Origin: Aspidapion aeneum | Lineage: Eukaryota; Arthropoda; Insecta; Coleoptera; Brentidae | Assembly (NCBI GenBank): GCA_963576565.1 | Contig: OY755040.1 | Span: 86,335,522-86,399,521, forward strand | DNA: 64,000 nt | Reading direction: 5' to 3' | In this document: piece by piece, positions 44,986 through 57,800 of the stretch | Layout: the number at the start of each line of letters is the position of its first letter | How positions within the stretch are numbered: the first letter of the stretch is position 1 | Notes under the pieces: model-generated | Told to the model about the DNA's origin: nothing | Seen by the model: the letters and a program-made list of their open reading frames with translations, nothing else | The model's database searches: none | Made by a program: the position numbers and the translations under genes

Positions 44986-46897
44986 GAATCGAAGCGTCTA
45001 CCTTACCAATCAAGACGTAACCGAAAACACTGTTAAAAGCGCTAGCTTGCCCTTTTTGACCATGGATGACTCCATTTCTTAAAATCTGAAGAAATAATTC
45101 ACAACCGAGTAACATATCTATGGGACTAGGTATGTTGAAAGTTTGGTCTGAAAGTTTAATGTTCCGAATATGATCCCATTGAGTGGAATCTATAGAAACA
45201 GAGGGAATATTGGAACATAATTGAGGCAATACTAAAGCCTCAAACTGAAAGGTAGGATCTATTCTTCCTTGCGGTCGAATAATGCAATTAGTTTTGCCTT
45301 TGGTAGTCGAAGATGCCTTTTGATTTAGACCTTGAATGGAAATTGAAAATTGTTGTCTGGGGAGACCTAGTCTATTAAGGCATTTTTCCGAAATGAAATT
45401 GGCTTCAGATGCTGAATCTAGCAAAATCCGCACGGGTTGGTAATTTCCTCTAGAATCCAAAATGTCAGCTACAACTGTTGAAAGTAGAAAAGTAGATTGA
45501 TTGGGAATAGTTGTGGCGTGACAATTGGTTGAGGAAGTACCTTGTGAAACAGAAAGAAAGTGTGGATTTTCCTGAGTACTAGTATTTGTATCCTGCTGAA
45601 CACGTGTATTGTTCTGACGGGGGTGGGGGCACAGTAAACTGTGGTGTTTAAGGCCACACCCTCTGCAGCTATAAGAAGAAGAACAATTCCTTGTTTGATG
45701 AGAAAAATGCATGCAATTTTCACATAAGTTAATTTGTCTTACATAGGAAAGTCTTTCTTCTGAATTTTTATTTAGGAAATCGGGACATCTGGCTAGGACA
45801 TGATTGAACTGGCATAAATGACATTTGACATTTAAATTGAACGGTTTATTTGGTTGAATTGGATTATTTAAAACTGTAGTATTGAAAGATGAAGTTGATG
45901 TATTTTTAGGATAATTATTGTGACTAAAGTTCCGCTGATTATTATTCAGGGGCTTAGCATGATTTGAACTAGAGGGGGGCTTACTAATTAACTGCATATG
46001 TTGGATAGACTCCAAGGCTATACAGTGATTTTCGATAAAGCTGTACAAGTCAGTGTAACAAGGAATGTCGACTTGGCTTTTCTCTCTGCTATAATATAGC
46101 TCAAACTCTGTGCGTAGCTTAACGTCCAACTTGGAAAGCAATTGATTAAATGTAAGAAAGTCCCACTCTATCGTAGGAAAACCGAGTTCGGTCAAAAGGG
46201 CTAAGTTCTCGGAAAAGGTGTCTAACATAAAACGGAGCTCTTTCGCAGAACTGGTTTTCACCGAAACGGAATTCATAGCATTTAAAGCAGTCGTAGCTAT
46301 GAGAGGCTTATTTTGATATCTCTTGACTAGAGCCTCATATGCAATATGATAATTGCTGTCAGATAACGGAATTGTTTTTACCAGACTTAGTGCTTCGTTA
46401 GTCACAGAACTACGTAAGTGCTGAAACTTTTCTATATCGCTCAAGTCGCTATCATGAATCATGACCTTATAGAGGTCAAACCAATGTTGCCAATTCTTAT
46501 AGTTGCCATCGAAACTAGCCAACTTGGGTAAAGGAAAAGATCTAGAATTTGACCTAGGACTATTGGCAGAAGTATTTAGTGAAACGAAATTAGTATTGCT
46601 GGCTCGAAAAATATCATAATAAATGCCACGACATTCATAAAAAAGTAAATCGAATCTTTTTCTTATGTTGTCCTGCTCATTAAAATCGAGTCCCAACTCC
46701 TCGAGGGATCCGATGATTTGGTTATGAGACTCGTAAAACTTTTGATGACATTCGTCATTATCCTCGTACCTAGACTTGAAGAGGAACTGGAACGAAGAGT
46801 CTGCTTTCGCCTGTTTCGCGACCTCATTCGATTCGGTTATTTGATTTACACAAATAGCACGCTTGTCTAGCAATAATGTCTTTTTTGGTTTTAACAT
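44960..46897 (-). pseudogene. gag: BEL-1 Gag and aspartic protease
   Basis: A long intact frame from ATG at 46897. Residues 125-295 match the Pao Gag domain DUF1759 (LPKLASFDGNYKNWQHWFDL, YEALVKRYQNK, SAKELRFMLDTFSENLALL). A polar Asn/Ser-rich region spans 305-355. A cluster of Cys/His knuckles lies at 359-423 (CHLC, CENC, CRGC). The protease domain (DUF1758) is centred on ILLDSASEANFISEKCL near residue 494, where the family DSG is DSA. The open frame runs on to 44888 after a slip near 44965, but the last 25 residues are out of phase. Of all proteins in the window this Gag is among the best preserved. Confidence 0.92.
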
Positions 46898-47111
46898 TTT
46901 GATTTTGAAAATTACCTTTTTTTAAAAACCAAAGATTTGTTAAAACTTCTAAAACGCTTTAAAAATCCAATTTTAGTTCATAAAATGAAAGAAAAAATAA
47001 TTAATAAAAATTTCATTAAATTAAAGAATTTTTAATTTATTTCAATTATTAATTAGTAATTAGTAAATTTAATTAAGGAGATGTTTATACTAACTATCCT
47101 CTAATATCACC
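46898..47111. other. AT-rich spacer between BEL-1 Gag start and the giant inverted repeat
   Basis: Where the leader, primer-binding site and 5' LTR of BEL-1 should be there are only about 210 A/T-rich bases; neither an LTR copy nor a primer site was found. The copy seems 5'-truncated or rearranged here. Confidence 0.5.
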
Positions 47112-47361
47112 AATTACCAAACCTTACTAAAAATATTAAGTTATTTGTATGTAAAAAAACTGAAAAATATTTTGTATCCAGGTCACTCGTGTCCCTAGTC
47201 AAAAACTTGTTTCTATTTGTGCTTCCATTACAAAAAAAAATTAAAAAACCAAAGTTTAAAACTACAAGAAAAACATAAGTAAACTATTTTTTAGCAACTG
47301 TTTAAATCCTGGAAAAATTTCGCATTCAAATCAAGTGATACCATTTAAAAAACAATCAGAG

Positions 47362-47955
47362 AACATTAATGAAAGATGTTTAGAAATCTTACATAGAACA
47401 AGTAAATGGCTTTGGACAAACAATTTATTGTTAAATGAGGATAAAATCAAAATAATTGCCAAATTATTAGGAGTTACAATTGATATAAATCTTAGTTACA
47501 TCGTGTATACTTAAAACTTATATATTAAGTTGAGTAGGACAACCTATGCAATTAAGATTGTAACTCCTTAACAATAAGGTTTTGGGGGTCATAGCAGTCA
47601 TGCAAATAGCGTATTTGTAAAGCATAACGAGTCATTCGTATAATGTTTAATCTTAACTTTCAGCTGCCGGGCACTTTCAGAGAAAACAATCTTTTAACAG
47701 TAGGTATAAATTTATGAATGTGTCATATACCTAAAAAGGAACATACACAAATTCAATTATCTTAGACCAAACCATTCTTACGATACGAGGCTGAAACAAC
47801 AAACAAATTACTTTAATTATCCTATTCTCAAATTAAGTTCCACAGAAAAAGGACCAGACTACGCGGCTAATAAATACTTTAACAAACTTCCTAAAGACAT
47901 AAAAGATTTAAATAGTTTTAAAATGTTTAAAAGGTGTTTTTATTCAGCTTTTTAA
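47362..47955 (+). pseudogene. Non-LTR RT remnant in the left arm
   Basis: Two coding blocks. First NINERCLEILHRTSKWLWT, NNLLLNEDKIKII and LGVTIDINLSY (47362-47510), the post-palm part of CR1/Jockey-like RTs (W-x-x-x-N-x-L-x-L-N-x-x-K). Then KLSRTTYAIKI (about 47525) and, in another frame, KQQTNYFNYPILKL, GPDYAANKYFNKLPKDIKDL and a TAA at 47953-47955. The tail resembles the remnant at 17631-17891. Absent from the right arm, so it inserted after the inverted repeat formed, or was deleted on the right. Confidence 0.8.
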
Positions 47956-47980
47956 TATGTGTAATTAAATAATATACAAT

Positions 47981-48280
47981 ATATTATAAATAAGTAATTT
48001 GATTTTTGGTTTCACCTTGGAAATTGATTGAGTTTTGGGTATTTTATTCTTTTAGCAGCTTGGAATTTTTACAATAATTAGTGATTTTCAGCTTTTTAAT
48101 ATCTTATGTTTTTTTTATATTTAATATTAATTTTTTAATATGTCTGTGTTTTCATTACATTTTAGGTCACTGTTATTAGTATATTATAAATAAGTAATTT
48201 GATATTTAATTTAACCTTGGAAATTGATTGGGTTTTAGATATTGTATTCTTTTAGAAGCTTGACATTTTGAATTTAATTT
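47981..48280. repeat. Direct duplication of about 100 bases, offset 200
   Basis: 'atattataaataagtaattt' occurs at 47981 and 48181, followed in both by a parallel stretch with CCTTGGAAATTGATTG and 'attcttttag'. It lies just downstream of the non-LTR remnant and may be its 3' untranslated part. Confidence 0.85.
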
Positions 48281-51200
48281 ATTATTTATTATATGATTAT
48301 TTTCCCAGAGTAACTGAAAACCAGGTTAAAATAACAACCATAATTTTATTATTCGTATTGTAATTTTTGTGTTTTTTATAATAGTATAATTTTAAATATT
48401 AACTATGCATTTAGTTGACATACCATATATATGTAGTGTGAATTATATAACTAATATGGCAAATAAATAATCTAATATAATCAATATTTTTTAAAAGATT
48501 TACTTGATAGGTAGGTAGATAGTATTATTTATTAACGTATTAAGAGAGCAACGGAGACCAAAAGACCCGGAACAGCGGCAAAACTTCATTCATTAAAAGA
48601 ATTCGCTTTGACCTTAACATGCGCCTATAAGCATCGAAGAAATAATGTTATATGTTCTCTGCTATATGTTAGAAAAAATAAAGTAATATTTTTTTGGAAA
48701 GTCTATAACAACGCTGTACGACACACAATATAAGTATGTTTAATGTCTATCGATTTACCAGTGTCGGCGGTAAAATAGTTATTGGATGTAAACAGTTAAT
48801 ACCTAACTCTTAAAAACAAGCAATTAAATTTAATTAACGTCTGAATAGACATATAGTTACAATAAAAAAAAATCGTTTTTGAGGTTACATTTTCAAATAC
48901 GGATCCTTAAGGTTAAAAATATGAGTTAGGCTCTGATGATTTACATCTCCCCTAAACCTAGAAGTAATAAAACTCTCAAAAGTTGGGACACCCTGTACAT
49001 TGTTTTGAATGACAGGATTAAAAAATGTACTGGTATGTGCTAAAAAAAGTCACACTAAATTATTCTTAAAATATCTTTGATTTATTTGTACTTATGATTT
49101 TGAGTTGAAAGGTAGGTCAAGCAGTTTCAAAACCTGAGAAACGAAATTTATGAACATTTTTGTTCAGTTTTTTTTGTAAAAGACATTCCTGCATTAATTT
49201 AGCGTCTCTCAAAAGTTATTTTACTTTAAAAATAATATAAAAAGAACTTAATCCCAATCAAAGATTTCAAACTTCGTTACCAAGGAAGTACGTTTTTTAA
49301 ATAAATTTAAAGTTTATTGTTTATATATAATATAGTATAGAAAATATAACTCACCAACAGTTGTTTAATAAAGAAACACTCGTTTGTTACCAAATGCCAA
49401 ATATTGTTCAATAAAGAAACACTTGTTTGTATATGATGTTTTAATTCTGTTTTTCGCTTATATATATACAAAATGATTAAAAAAATATAACGCTATCTAC
49501 AAGAAACATGTGCATATTTTTGACAAAACATTTGATAAATTGTTCTATCTGCAAGCTCGTGTACATTTTTTTACTGATTATTTCAACAGCTATCTCTAAA
49601 TATAGGAGTAGTAGGGTCAGAGGGTATCTTGTTATTTCAATAAACACTTTTTATAAAGCTGCTACAAAGTGGTAGTACAAACTTAAATTTAATATTATTT
49701 TAAATAAAATATATTTATACAGGGGGCCTACTTGATGTATTACCTTTAGACAGACTATCTACCTTTGACGAGTCATATGAGATTACAATTTATCGAAATT
49801 AAAGTAGAGGGGTACAGGTAAATTTTGATACCTGTATATCCTACACTAGTGATGTGGGCATATAAGCCATAGCATTTAGGTTAGGTATATGTGGATATTA
49901 ATAGTTTAGATATACCGTGATTTTTATAAAATTGGATTGTTATTTCCAATGATAATAAATTAAGTACATACTTTCTGTCTTTTTCTTCTATACATTTTGT
50001 TAGACCAAAAATCTACGATGCTTATTCAGTCAATCGCGATAATTTATACAGCACACGTCGTAGTTTTTATACCTACTCTATTCGCTATTCGTAAATCTTC
50101 GCTCACTTTCGAGCAACTTCGGACTCCGATGTGATGTTGGAGAGTGCTAGGTAAGGTTAAAACAAATAAGAAAATATTAATAATATTTGTAAAACTTAAT
50201 TTTGGATCTAAATGTCTACAATTGTATATGAAAAACGTAATGCATTATAATACTTATAGTAGGTTAGTGTGTGTGTTTATTTATTAATATCCTTTTGATT
50301 GCCTGCTAAACTACATTCCTATTTTCTCATTTATTTTGGTGAATCTAATAAAAAATTTTGAAATCTGTCCTGCAAAACAAACAAAAACATTTTGATCGAC
50401 CTTTGTCTTTCTAAAAATCCATACAAGTTAGACATATCAATCCAATATAAAAAAAGAATTTCTCGCATCGGTTCAATAGATGTTGAGAAATTAGTGGAAA
50501 ATATAAAGACCCTTTTCATTGATCTAGATCTCCTTAAGAATTAGTACAAGTTAAGCCACACCAATACAATACAAAAAGAATTTCTTGAATCGGTTTAGTA
50601 GGTGCTGAGAAAGTAGTCAAAAAACTATTAAGGGTGATCTATTGCTTCTTTAAATTTAATACAAGTTAAACATATCAATCTAATACAAAAAGAATTTCTC
50701 GAATCGGTTCATTAGGTGCTGAGAAATCAGTGAAAAACTATTAAGGACCAAATGAGATTTGCGCAGTACACCGAAATGCGTCTTTCTTGGAAACTGTCAA
50801 TGCAAAACATGCGCACATAGCGTAAAAAGTAGCTTTGCTACCCCCAGCTGATAGCGATCTTTCATTATATGCCCTTATTATTATTTTATTTTAATATGAC
50901 TTTTGATACTTATTAAGCAAGGGCTTTAGCCTTTGTTTGTGGATTTTTTCCAATAGATACTAAAATTAATAATTATTTTGATGCGGTTTTAGTTGTTCTG
51001 AAATATTAACATTCAATACGTTTTTGCAATATTCTTGACCATCATTGCGACCATTTTTATAAAATAAAAAATTAAAAATTGCAATTTTTTTCAAATATTA
51101 CGACAATTGCGTCACACCATATAAATAACCAACTGCATTACGTATTGCATCATATTACTTTTCCTCCTTGCTAAGTAGATAAAACAAAAACATGTAAGGG

Positions 51201-51624
51201 GTCATAAGGTTATCATTTAACTACATAAACAGTGCAAAGGGATACATATAGGAAAATGCACATCGAAAAATTTAAAGAAATATTTTTAAAAATGATTTTA
51301 TTTTTAACAAACAGGGATTAATCAACTTTTTTATATTAAAACATATCAGGATAAGCTAGTGCAGTCTTTTTTTGACTATTCTGTCAATTTTACACCTTTT
51401 AGGTAACACAATAGGTATACATTTCATATGGGTCCCCAACTTGAACTACAGCCACGGGTTACGTAGCAGAATAGGTGACACAGTACACACACATCACTAT
51501 TATATCTTGCATGGGTCACGTGTTAAACACCACAAACAACTTTCGCCTTATATCTTTTTAACCAACACTTCGTTCATTCGTTCAGCCAGAGCTATAACAG
51601 TTAGTAAGACCCTTGCACACACTA

Positions 51625-51707
51625 TTTCTCTTTCTCTCTCTCTTTTTCTCTCTCTCTCTCTCTCTCCATCACTCTTTCTCTCTCTCTCCATCTCTCTCTC
51701 TCTCTCT
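51625..51707. repeat. (TC)n-rich microsatellite
   Basis: Impure CT run with interruptions CCATCACT and CCA. It marks the inner end of the left arm of the giant repeat; the right arm has no counterpart. The open frame 51372-51737 reads through it and is not a gene. Confidence 0.95.
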
Positions 51708-51865
51708 TACTTAAACGTTTTCGAACATCATTCATGAATATTGCTCCAGACTAAGGTCTTTTTGGTTTACATTTAAATATTAACTGATATCGACCGTAAA
51801 CTTAGGACACCCATTTTGTAAACGAAGCCATTAAAAATTTCCAAATGCCAGCTTATTATTGCAAT

Positions 51866-51945
51866 TGACTGATTGACACATGACAGATTGACACATGACA
51901 GATTGACATATGACAGATTGACCAATGATATTTGACAGATCACCT
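51866..51945. repeat. 15-base tandem repeat GATTGACACATGACA
   Basis: Four units from about 51871 with small changes, in the centre of the giant inverted repeat. Confidence 0.88.
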
Positions 51946-52090
51946 CAAACTTATTAAATACGTTTTGACAGTTGTGACGTCATACAGACGTGTGACCTTG
52001 AAGGTGCCAATTTTTGGTAACTTTAACCTTAGCGTTTTCTTATGGGAATTTACATGGGAAATTCTGCAGAACTCTTGCTGCCTATCTACT

Positions 52091-52896
52091 CCCTTGGAAC
52101 GTGGAGAAATTGGCTGCAAACTGGTGAGTGCTTTGTTTCTGATTTCCGTTGTGTGGTACCAACAATTAACCTATGGACCTTAATTATTTCGTGATTTCAT
52201 ATCAATATATTTATGTTTGTTCGCGCTTTCCTTAATTAAAATATATACAGTCCACTGCAGTTATCGTTTTTCTATCTGCGGGCAAACATAAGTGTTCCTT
52301 CGACCCGAATTATTTAAATTTACTCCATACGACGGTATTAATAAGTCGGCCATTTCATTTTCACATTTTCGCCGAGATCATACGGCCTTGAATTTTGCCA
52401 ATCGTATTGAACTGAGAGATATTTTAGCTCGACCTTCGGTATCGGCGCAGTTCACCTGTTTTCGGTCCGATGCTATGGTAACGCAGGGTCTACCGCGTGG
52501 TCATTCAGTAAACAAAAATCGAGAAGCAATCAAAACAAACAAGCACGATTTCTATGATTAGATGTGTTCCATATCATTTCGATATTTAAAACAATTTTCA
52601 TCAATTGCGATAAATTAGTGCATGTTTTCGACAATTCTTCATTTTTCTATTTCAGAAGCATTAATTTAGCGTTAATTGTATATTTACCGACAATTTCGTC
52701 ATTTCAAAGGTAAATTTCAAAGGTAAATGTCTATCAAAAAAGCCGTGCAAAAACGCAAGGGTTTTTATCTGCGATCACCGAGTGTTATGTGTTTTTACAG
52801 ACCGCGGCAACGGACGCAAAAGCGAGAAACGAGTTTCAAGTGAGGTATTCCGACTTGGATGAAACTTTCGATAAATGCATGTTGGCACATAATGAT
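52091..52896 (+). mobile_element. 5' fragment of a BEL/Pao element (leader and Gag start) in the centre of the inverted repeat
   Basis: Aligns with BEL-2 from CCCTTGGAACG (60294) through the Gag N-terminus. The donor-like CTGGTGAGTG (52121-52130) and acceptor-like TTTCTATTTCAGAAGC (52645-52660) are conserved. Gag starts at ATG 52727 (MSIKKAVQKRKGF), slips one base, and continues AITECYVF and FQVRYSDLDETFDKCMLAHN before breaking off at 52896. Upstream of 52091 there is no similarity to the BEL-2 LTR, so only the leader and Gag start are homologous. Confidence 0.88.
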
Positions 52897-52975
52897 AGTA
52901 GTACAGTTGTGGAGGTTCTGGATACAATGGTAACATGCCATCCACTTCTCTGAAGTGGATGGCCTGTTGCTGAGT

Positions 52976-53172
52976 AAGTGAAAATAGTTTGACCTTGGGA
53001 CTAAAAGAAGTGTGTAAGAAGTTGTGAGCAATGACGCAACAACCAGAGGCTGTTGAAAGGCCCTATTGGTCAAGAAGTGAAAATAGTTTGACCTTGGGAC
53101 TAAAAGAAGTGTGTAAGAAGTTGTGAGCAATGACGCAACAACCAGAGGCTGTTGAAAGGCCCTATTGGTCAA
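52976..53172. repeat. Perfect or near-perfect 99-base tandem duplication
   Basis: Units 52976-53074 and 53075-53172. No mismatch was seen between the units apart from the final bases, so the duplication is recent. It gives a repeated peptide in the minus-strand frame 52795-53187, which is not a gene. Confidence 0.95.
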
Positions 53173-53321
53173 TGAGTTAGGTGCCAATGCGCGAGTAGGT
53201 AAAATGGGGTGTTTTTTTAGTAAGATAGCTACTTCACTAGCTTAGCCTTAGGTAAGTCTTAATGTGAAAAAGGCCTTAGGTAATTGTTGGTTAAAAAATA
53301 AAATAATTTCTAAAAATATTT

Positions 53322-53470
53322 GTTAAAATGAATCAGAATTGTCTGTGTATCTATTATCATTGTTTATGCATTGTTTATAACCTTAGTGACCCCAATATGT
53401 TAAAATTAATCGGGATTGTCTGTGTATCTATTATCATTGTTTATGCATTGTTTATAACCTTAGTGACCCC
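53322..53470. repeat. 77-base tandem duplication
   Basis: Units 53322-53398 and 53399-53470, sharing GATTGTCTGTGTATCTATTA to TAACCTTAGTGACCCC with a few changes. A diverged relative of the unit occurs in the right arm near 54290-54390. Confidence 0.92.
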
Positions 53471-53570
53471 ACACGCGTTCCTGTTTTATTTAATACAGCT
53501 GGATACTTATGCTGTACAGGATGTCTCAAAGTAAATAATTCTAAAATAAAAAACTCAAAGTATGTTTTAA

Positions 53571-53897
53571 TTATATATTTTTATTCATATATATCATATA
53601 AACCACACTCATCTCGACCATCAAATTTAAAAATAATTGGAGATGTTTTTTCACGTCATAGTTTGGATATATTTTCGAATATTCCAGCGCTGCATCTGTT
53701 AATTTACGTTTCCATATTGTAGGTAATAATGGGTATAATGTTGGTAGTTTTTCCTCAATGATGTACCTGCATGAATCAAACCCAAAAGATATCCATTCTG
53801 CTAACCATTTATAAATATTTTCATAACTTTTCTCTTCTAAAAGTCCTTCTAGTTCAAAGTCAATTTTAGTTGACCAATAATTATATTGAAAGTCCAT
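53571..53897 (-). CDS. Orphan 108-codon reading frame in the centre of the giant inverted repeat
   Basis: Intact frame from an ATG with A at -3 and G at +4 to a TAA; AATAAA overlaps the last codons. The composition is not that of a repeat: it has an acidic N-terminal half, a WLAEWISFGF segment near residues 31-40, then PTLYPLLPTIWKRKL near 51-66, and a hydrophobic C-terminal helix. No transmembrane segment or signal peptide is obvious. I do not recognise the family. It could be a captured gene fragment, a piece of a DNA element or chance; its position outside both arms and its codon texture favour a real fragment. Confidence 0.4.
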   Translation of the reverse strand: MDFQYNYWSTKIDFELEGLLEEKSYENIYKWLAEWISFGFDSCRYIIEEKLPTLYPLLPTIWKRKLTDAALEYSKIYPNYDVKKHLQLFLNLMVEMSVVYMIYMNKNI

Positions 53898-54238
53898 CTT
53901 ACTGTGTTCTAAATTTTAATTTATGATCTAACTGTTATAGCTCTGGCTGAACGAATGAATGAAGTGTTGGTTAAAAAGATATTAAGGCAAAAGTTGTTTG
54001 TGGTATTTAACACCACGTGACCAATGCATGATATAATAGTGATATGTGTTTGTATTGCATCACCTACCTATTATGTGACGTAATCCGTGGCTGTTGTTCA
54101 AGTTTGAAGGACCCAAGAAATAATGTGTACCTATTATTGTGTTGTTATCTAACACGGTTTAAAATTGACAGGATAGCCAACAAAAAGACCTCATTAGCTT
54201 AGCCTGGTATGTTTGAATGTAAAACAGGCGTTAGTTGA

Positions 54239-54268
54239 TTAATAATAATAATAATAATAATAATAATT
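54239..54268. repeat. (AAT)n microsatellite, 10 units
   Basis: Pure AAT run in the right arm. Confidence 0.95.
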
Positions 54269-54836
54269 ATTGTCTCTGTTTGTTAAAAAATAAAATTATT
54301 TCTCGATGTGCATTTTATATGTGTATTTTTTAGTGTTGTTTATATAGTTAACAGATAACCTTATGACCCCTCACATGTTTCTGTGTTATCGAATTAGCAA
54401 TAACCACTAGACCACGTAATATGATGCAATATTATGTAATACAGTTGGTTATTTATATGGTGTGACGCAATTGTCGTATTATTTGATAAAAATTACAATT
54501 TTTAATTTTTCATTGTTGTAATGATCGTCAACAAGAATATTGCAAACGTATTGAATGTTAATATTTCAGAATAACTAAAACTGCATCAAAATACTTATTA
54601 ATTTTAGTATCTATTGGAAAAACACACAAACAAAGGCTTAAACAAGCAAGAGATGTATGTATTATAAAAAAGTAAAATAAGTGCCAAAAGGCATAATAAA
54701 ATAAAATAAAAATAAGGGTACATAATGAAAGATCGCTATGAGCTGAGGGTAGCAAAGCTACTTTTTACGCTATATGTGTATGTTTTGTGTCGACAGTTTC
54801 CAAGAAAGACGCATTTCGATGTAATAAACCATTTGG

Positions 54837-55390
54837 TCCTTAATAGTTTTTCACTAATTTCTCAGCACCTATTGAACCGATTCGAGAAATTCTTTTTGTA
54901 TGGGATTGATATATCTAATTTGTATTAATTTTAGCCTTAATAGTTTTTCACTAATTTCTCGGCACCTATTGAACCGATTCGAGAAATTATTTTTTTAATG
55001 TATTGGTGTGGCTTAACTTGTACTAATTTTTAAGGAGCCATAGATCACCTAAAAGGGCATTAATAGTTTTTCGCTAATTTCTCAACACATATTGAACCGA
55101 TTCGAGAAATTCTTTTTGTATGGGATTGATATATCTAATTTGTATTAATTTTAGCCTTTATAGTTTTTCGCTAATTTCTCGGCACCTATTGAACCGATTT
55201 GAGAAATTATTTTTTAATGCATTGGTGTGGCTTAACTTGTGCTAATTTTTAAGGAGCAATAGATCACCCAAAAGGGCATTAATAGTTTTTCGCTAATTTC
55301 TCAACACATATTGAACCGATTCGAGAAATTCTTTTTTTTTATTGCATTGGTGTGGCTTAACTTGTACTAATTTTTAAGGAGAACTAGATC
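54837..55390. repeat. Dimeric minisatellite with ACCGATTCGAGAAATT core
   Basis: Five units alternate between a form of about 97 bases and one of about 122 bases, giving a 219-base dimer. Each starts 'tagtttttc.ctaatttctc' and contains ATTGAACCGATTCGAGAAAT. The left arm has only about three such units (50440-50745), so the array changed length in one arm. Confidence 0.9.
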
Positions 55391-57800
55391 AATCAGAAAG
55401 GCCTTATTAACTAGGTATGTAATAGTTGAATTAATGAAGTGTTGGTTTAAAAAGCGTTAGGTTACAGGGTGAGGTGTAAAAATATGGATGTTAACCAAAA
55501 AGACCTTAATATACCTTTAGGCGAATTAGCATGTTGGTTAAAACGGCATTATTAAAGTTGATTGTATTTAACATGTGATCAATGTATGATTAGGAAAACC
55601 AGTTTTTAATATTGTGTTTACATTTTGATAGGTTTGTAAAACTAATAAAAAGTGATCCAATTGAAAAATAGTCACTTTTAACGTAATTTAGGTTTTTTGG
55701 TAGCTATTGAGTAAGTACATTAATATCTATACATATGTGAAGTATGTTTGTGGTGTTTTATGCTAGATAAAATACCATATAAACGGCAGGAAACTAACTT
55801 TACAGGCCTCCTCAGGTTGGGGTAAAAAGGGCCTTATTACCTAAAAATAGTCATTTTTAACGTAAATTATAGGTTGTCTGATAGAAATAAATATACTAGC
55901 CATTGAGTAGGTTCATTAATATTTATAAATGAAGTATGTGTATGGTGTTTTTTGCTAGATTAAATACCAATATGAACGACAGGAAACTAGCTTGACAGGT
56001 CGGTCTTCTCAGGTTAGTGTAAAAAGGGTCTTATTAACTAAAAATATTATAGCTCTGGTTAAATGGTTAGATTAACAAAATGTTGGTTAAAAAAGCATTA
56101 AGACCAATACTAGGTGTAGTCTAGTGTGACACACCTCTTTGTTAAACAAGTTTAGTAAATTTTTGGTATTTGGTTAGAATAGTTATCTATATCTATTACA
56201 AATAGAATGATACAAACATGAAAAAGCCAATTTAATTTTTTTTTCCTCATTTCTCAACATATATTGTACCGATTTAAGATATTATTTTTGTATGTGATTG
56301 GTGCTGGATTCACATTGACTTTATTTTTTAGGAAGTTAACTCTCGGTCACTAGGACCTTGTTAGGTTTTTGTTGATGTCACAACTTTAAATAGACCGATT
56401 TGAAAAATTATTTTTGTATTGAATTAGGGGATCCAAATTAAATTTATTTTTATCAAGGCAAAGCTCAACCAAAAGTAGTTTTCTGTTGATATCTCAACTT
56501 CTTATTTAACCGATTTCACATATTGTTTTTTAAGTTCAAAAATAATTTTGGTTCAAAAATAAATGAGAAGAGAAAAAACTATTTTAATATGCAATCAAAA
56601 CGACATTATTATATAAACACACCCTATGAAAAGTTGTTTACCTATATGTTTAATTCTTGTTTGTTACCTATTTATTATTGTGTGAGATTTGATTTTAAAA
56701 ATTGAATTAAAACTAACACTTTAATTTAAAATAAAGCAAAGAAACTTTAATTTAAAATAAAGCAAAAAAATGGTCATTTTTGTCAATGAGATAATTTAAC
56801 TAACTACCTATGTAACTGCGAAAGATATATTGTTAACATTTTCTTCTTTGTTTAAACTTTAGACAAAATCCTTCAAGATTTAACATCCGAAGATGCCTGA
56901 ATGTTAACGAAGATTTACGATTACCTTAGAAAATCTGGTTTAATGTTCGAAGTTAGGTACAAAAACTCTGACATGTGCCATATAAATTATTGCACTATAG
57001 GTTTGGTGTAACATAATGTATAAACGAAGAAGGCTGAACTTCTTAAAATAGTAAGTGGTTGCCACAAATCTCTCATTCAAGCTTTTCAGTACAGCATTAA
57101 ACAGAATGGTAGAAAATTAATAAAATGTGCACGCGCTTGCAGATAGAACAACAATCTATCAAATGTTAAAAAAATATATGGACATGTTTCTTGTAGATAG
57201 TGTCATATTTTTTAAAATCATTTTGTATATATAATAAAGCGAAAAACAGAATTAAAATATCATATACAAACAAGTGTTTCTTTATTGAACAATATTTGGC
57301 ATTTGGTAACAAACCAGTGTTTCTTTATTAAACAACTGTTTTTGATTTCTTTTTTCTTTATTTATACCATAGACTATAGGAGAAGACTAGCAGATAAAAA
57401 AAACTTCAAAATTTATTTTAAAAAACGTACTTACTTGGTAAAAAAGTTTAAAATCTTTGTTTGGCCCATCGATAACTCAATTTCCTTTGTCTTTAAGAAT
57501 CACCAAAATTGTATTCTCCTCTAACCTTTATTTTTCTTTTTAAAGTCAATGCGAGGGAAAACTAAAACAGTGCTTCTTAAGAAACCCTTATAATGATCAC
57601 AGAACACCAAATATAGCAAGCCTTTTTTAAACCAGTTGTAGAGAAAGAGATAAAACTGAAGACTGAATCTGGTAAGATCTGCCTATAAATTCTGAATGGT
57701 AAAATGCGACGTTGAAAAAAAATTTTGGTAGTTTTAAGTTGTTTTGATGTTATTTTTAAAGTCAAAGAACATTTAAAAGATATTATTAAAATGATGCGGG
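55391..57800. other. Right-arm sequence without genes
   Basis: AT-rich sequence matching the left arm in places, for example 56870-57050 against 49980-50110. Open frames at 56523-56705, 57285-57524 and 57577-57765 do not resemble known proteins and are not conserved in the left arm. Confidence 0.5.

Larger units (their letters stand above)
41299..46897 (-). mobile_element. BEL/Pao LTR retrotransposon 1
   Basis: Minus-strand element with Gag, protease, RT, RNase H, integrase and the DUF5641-type C-terminus in BEL/Pao order. About five frameshifts or small deletions and one hairpin insertion disable it. On the minus strand GGTGGCCGGAAAA followed by TGTTGGTGC (41299 downward) looks like polypurine tract plus LTR start, but no matching 5' LTR was found before the Gag start, so the LTR call is tentative. 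Its 5' side abuts the outer end of the 47-59 kb inverted repeat. Confidence 0.9.

Noticed and set aside
46898..47111. 5' LTR of BEL-1
   Set aside because: No similarity to 40950-41299, no TG start and no primer-binding site were found.
52795..53187. 130-codon minus-strand frame with an internally repeated peptide
   Set aside because: The repeat comes from the 99-base DNA duplication and the frame reads antisense through the BEL Gag fragment.
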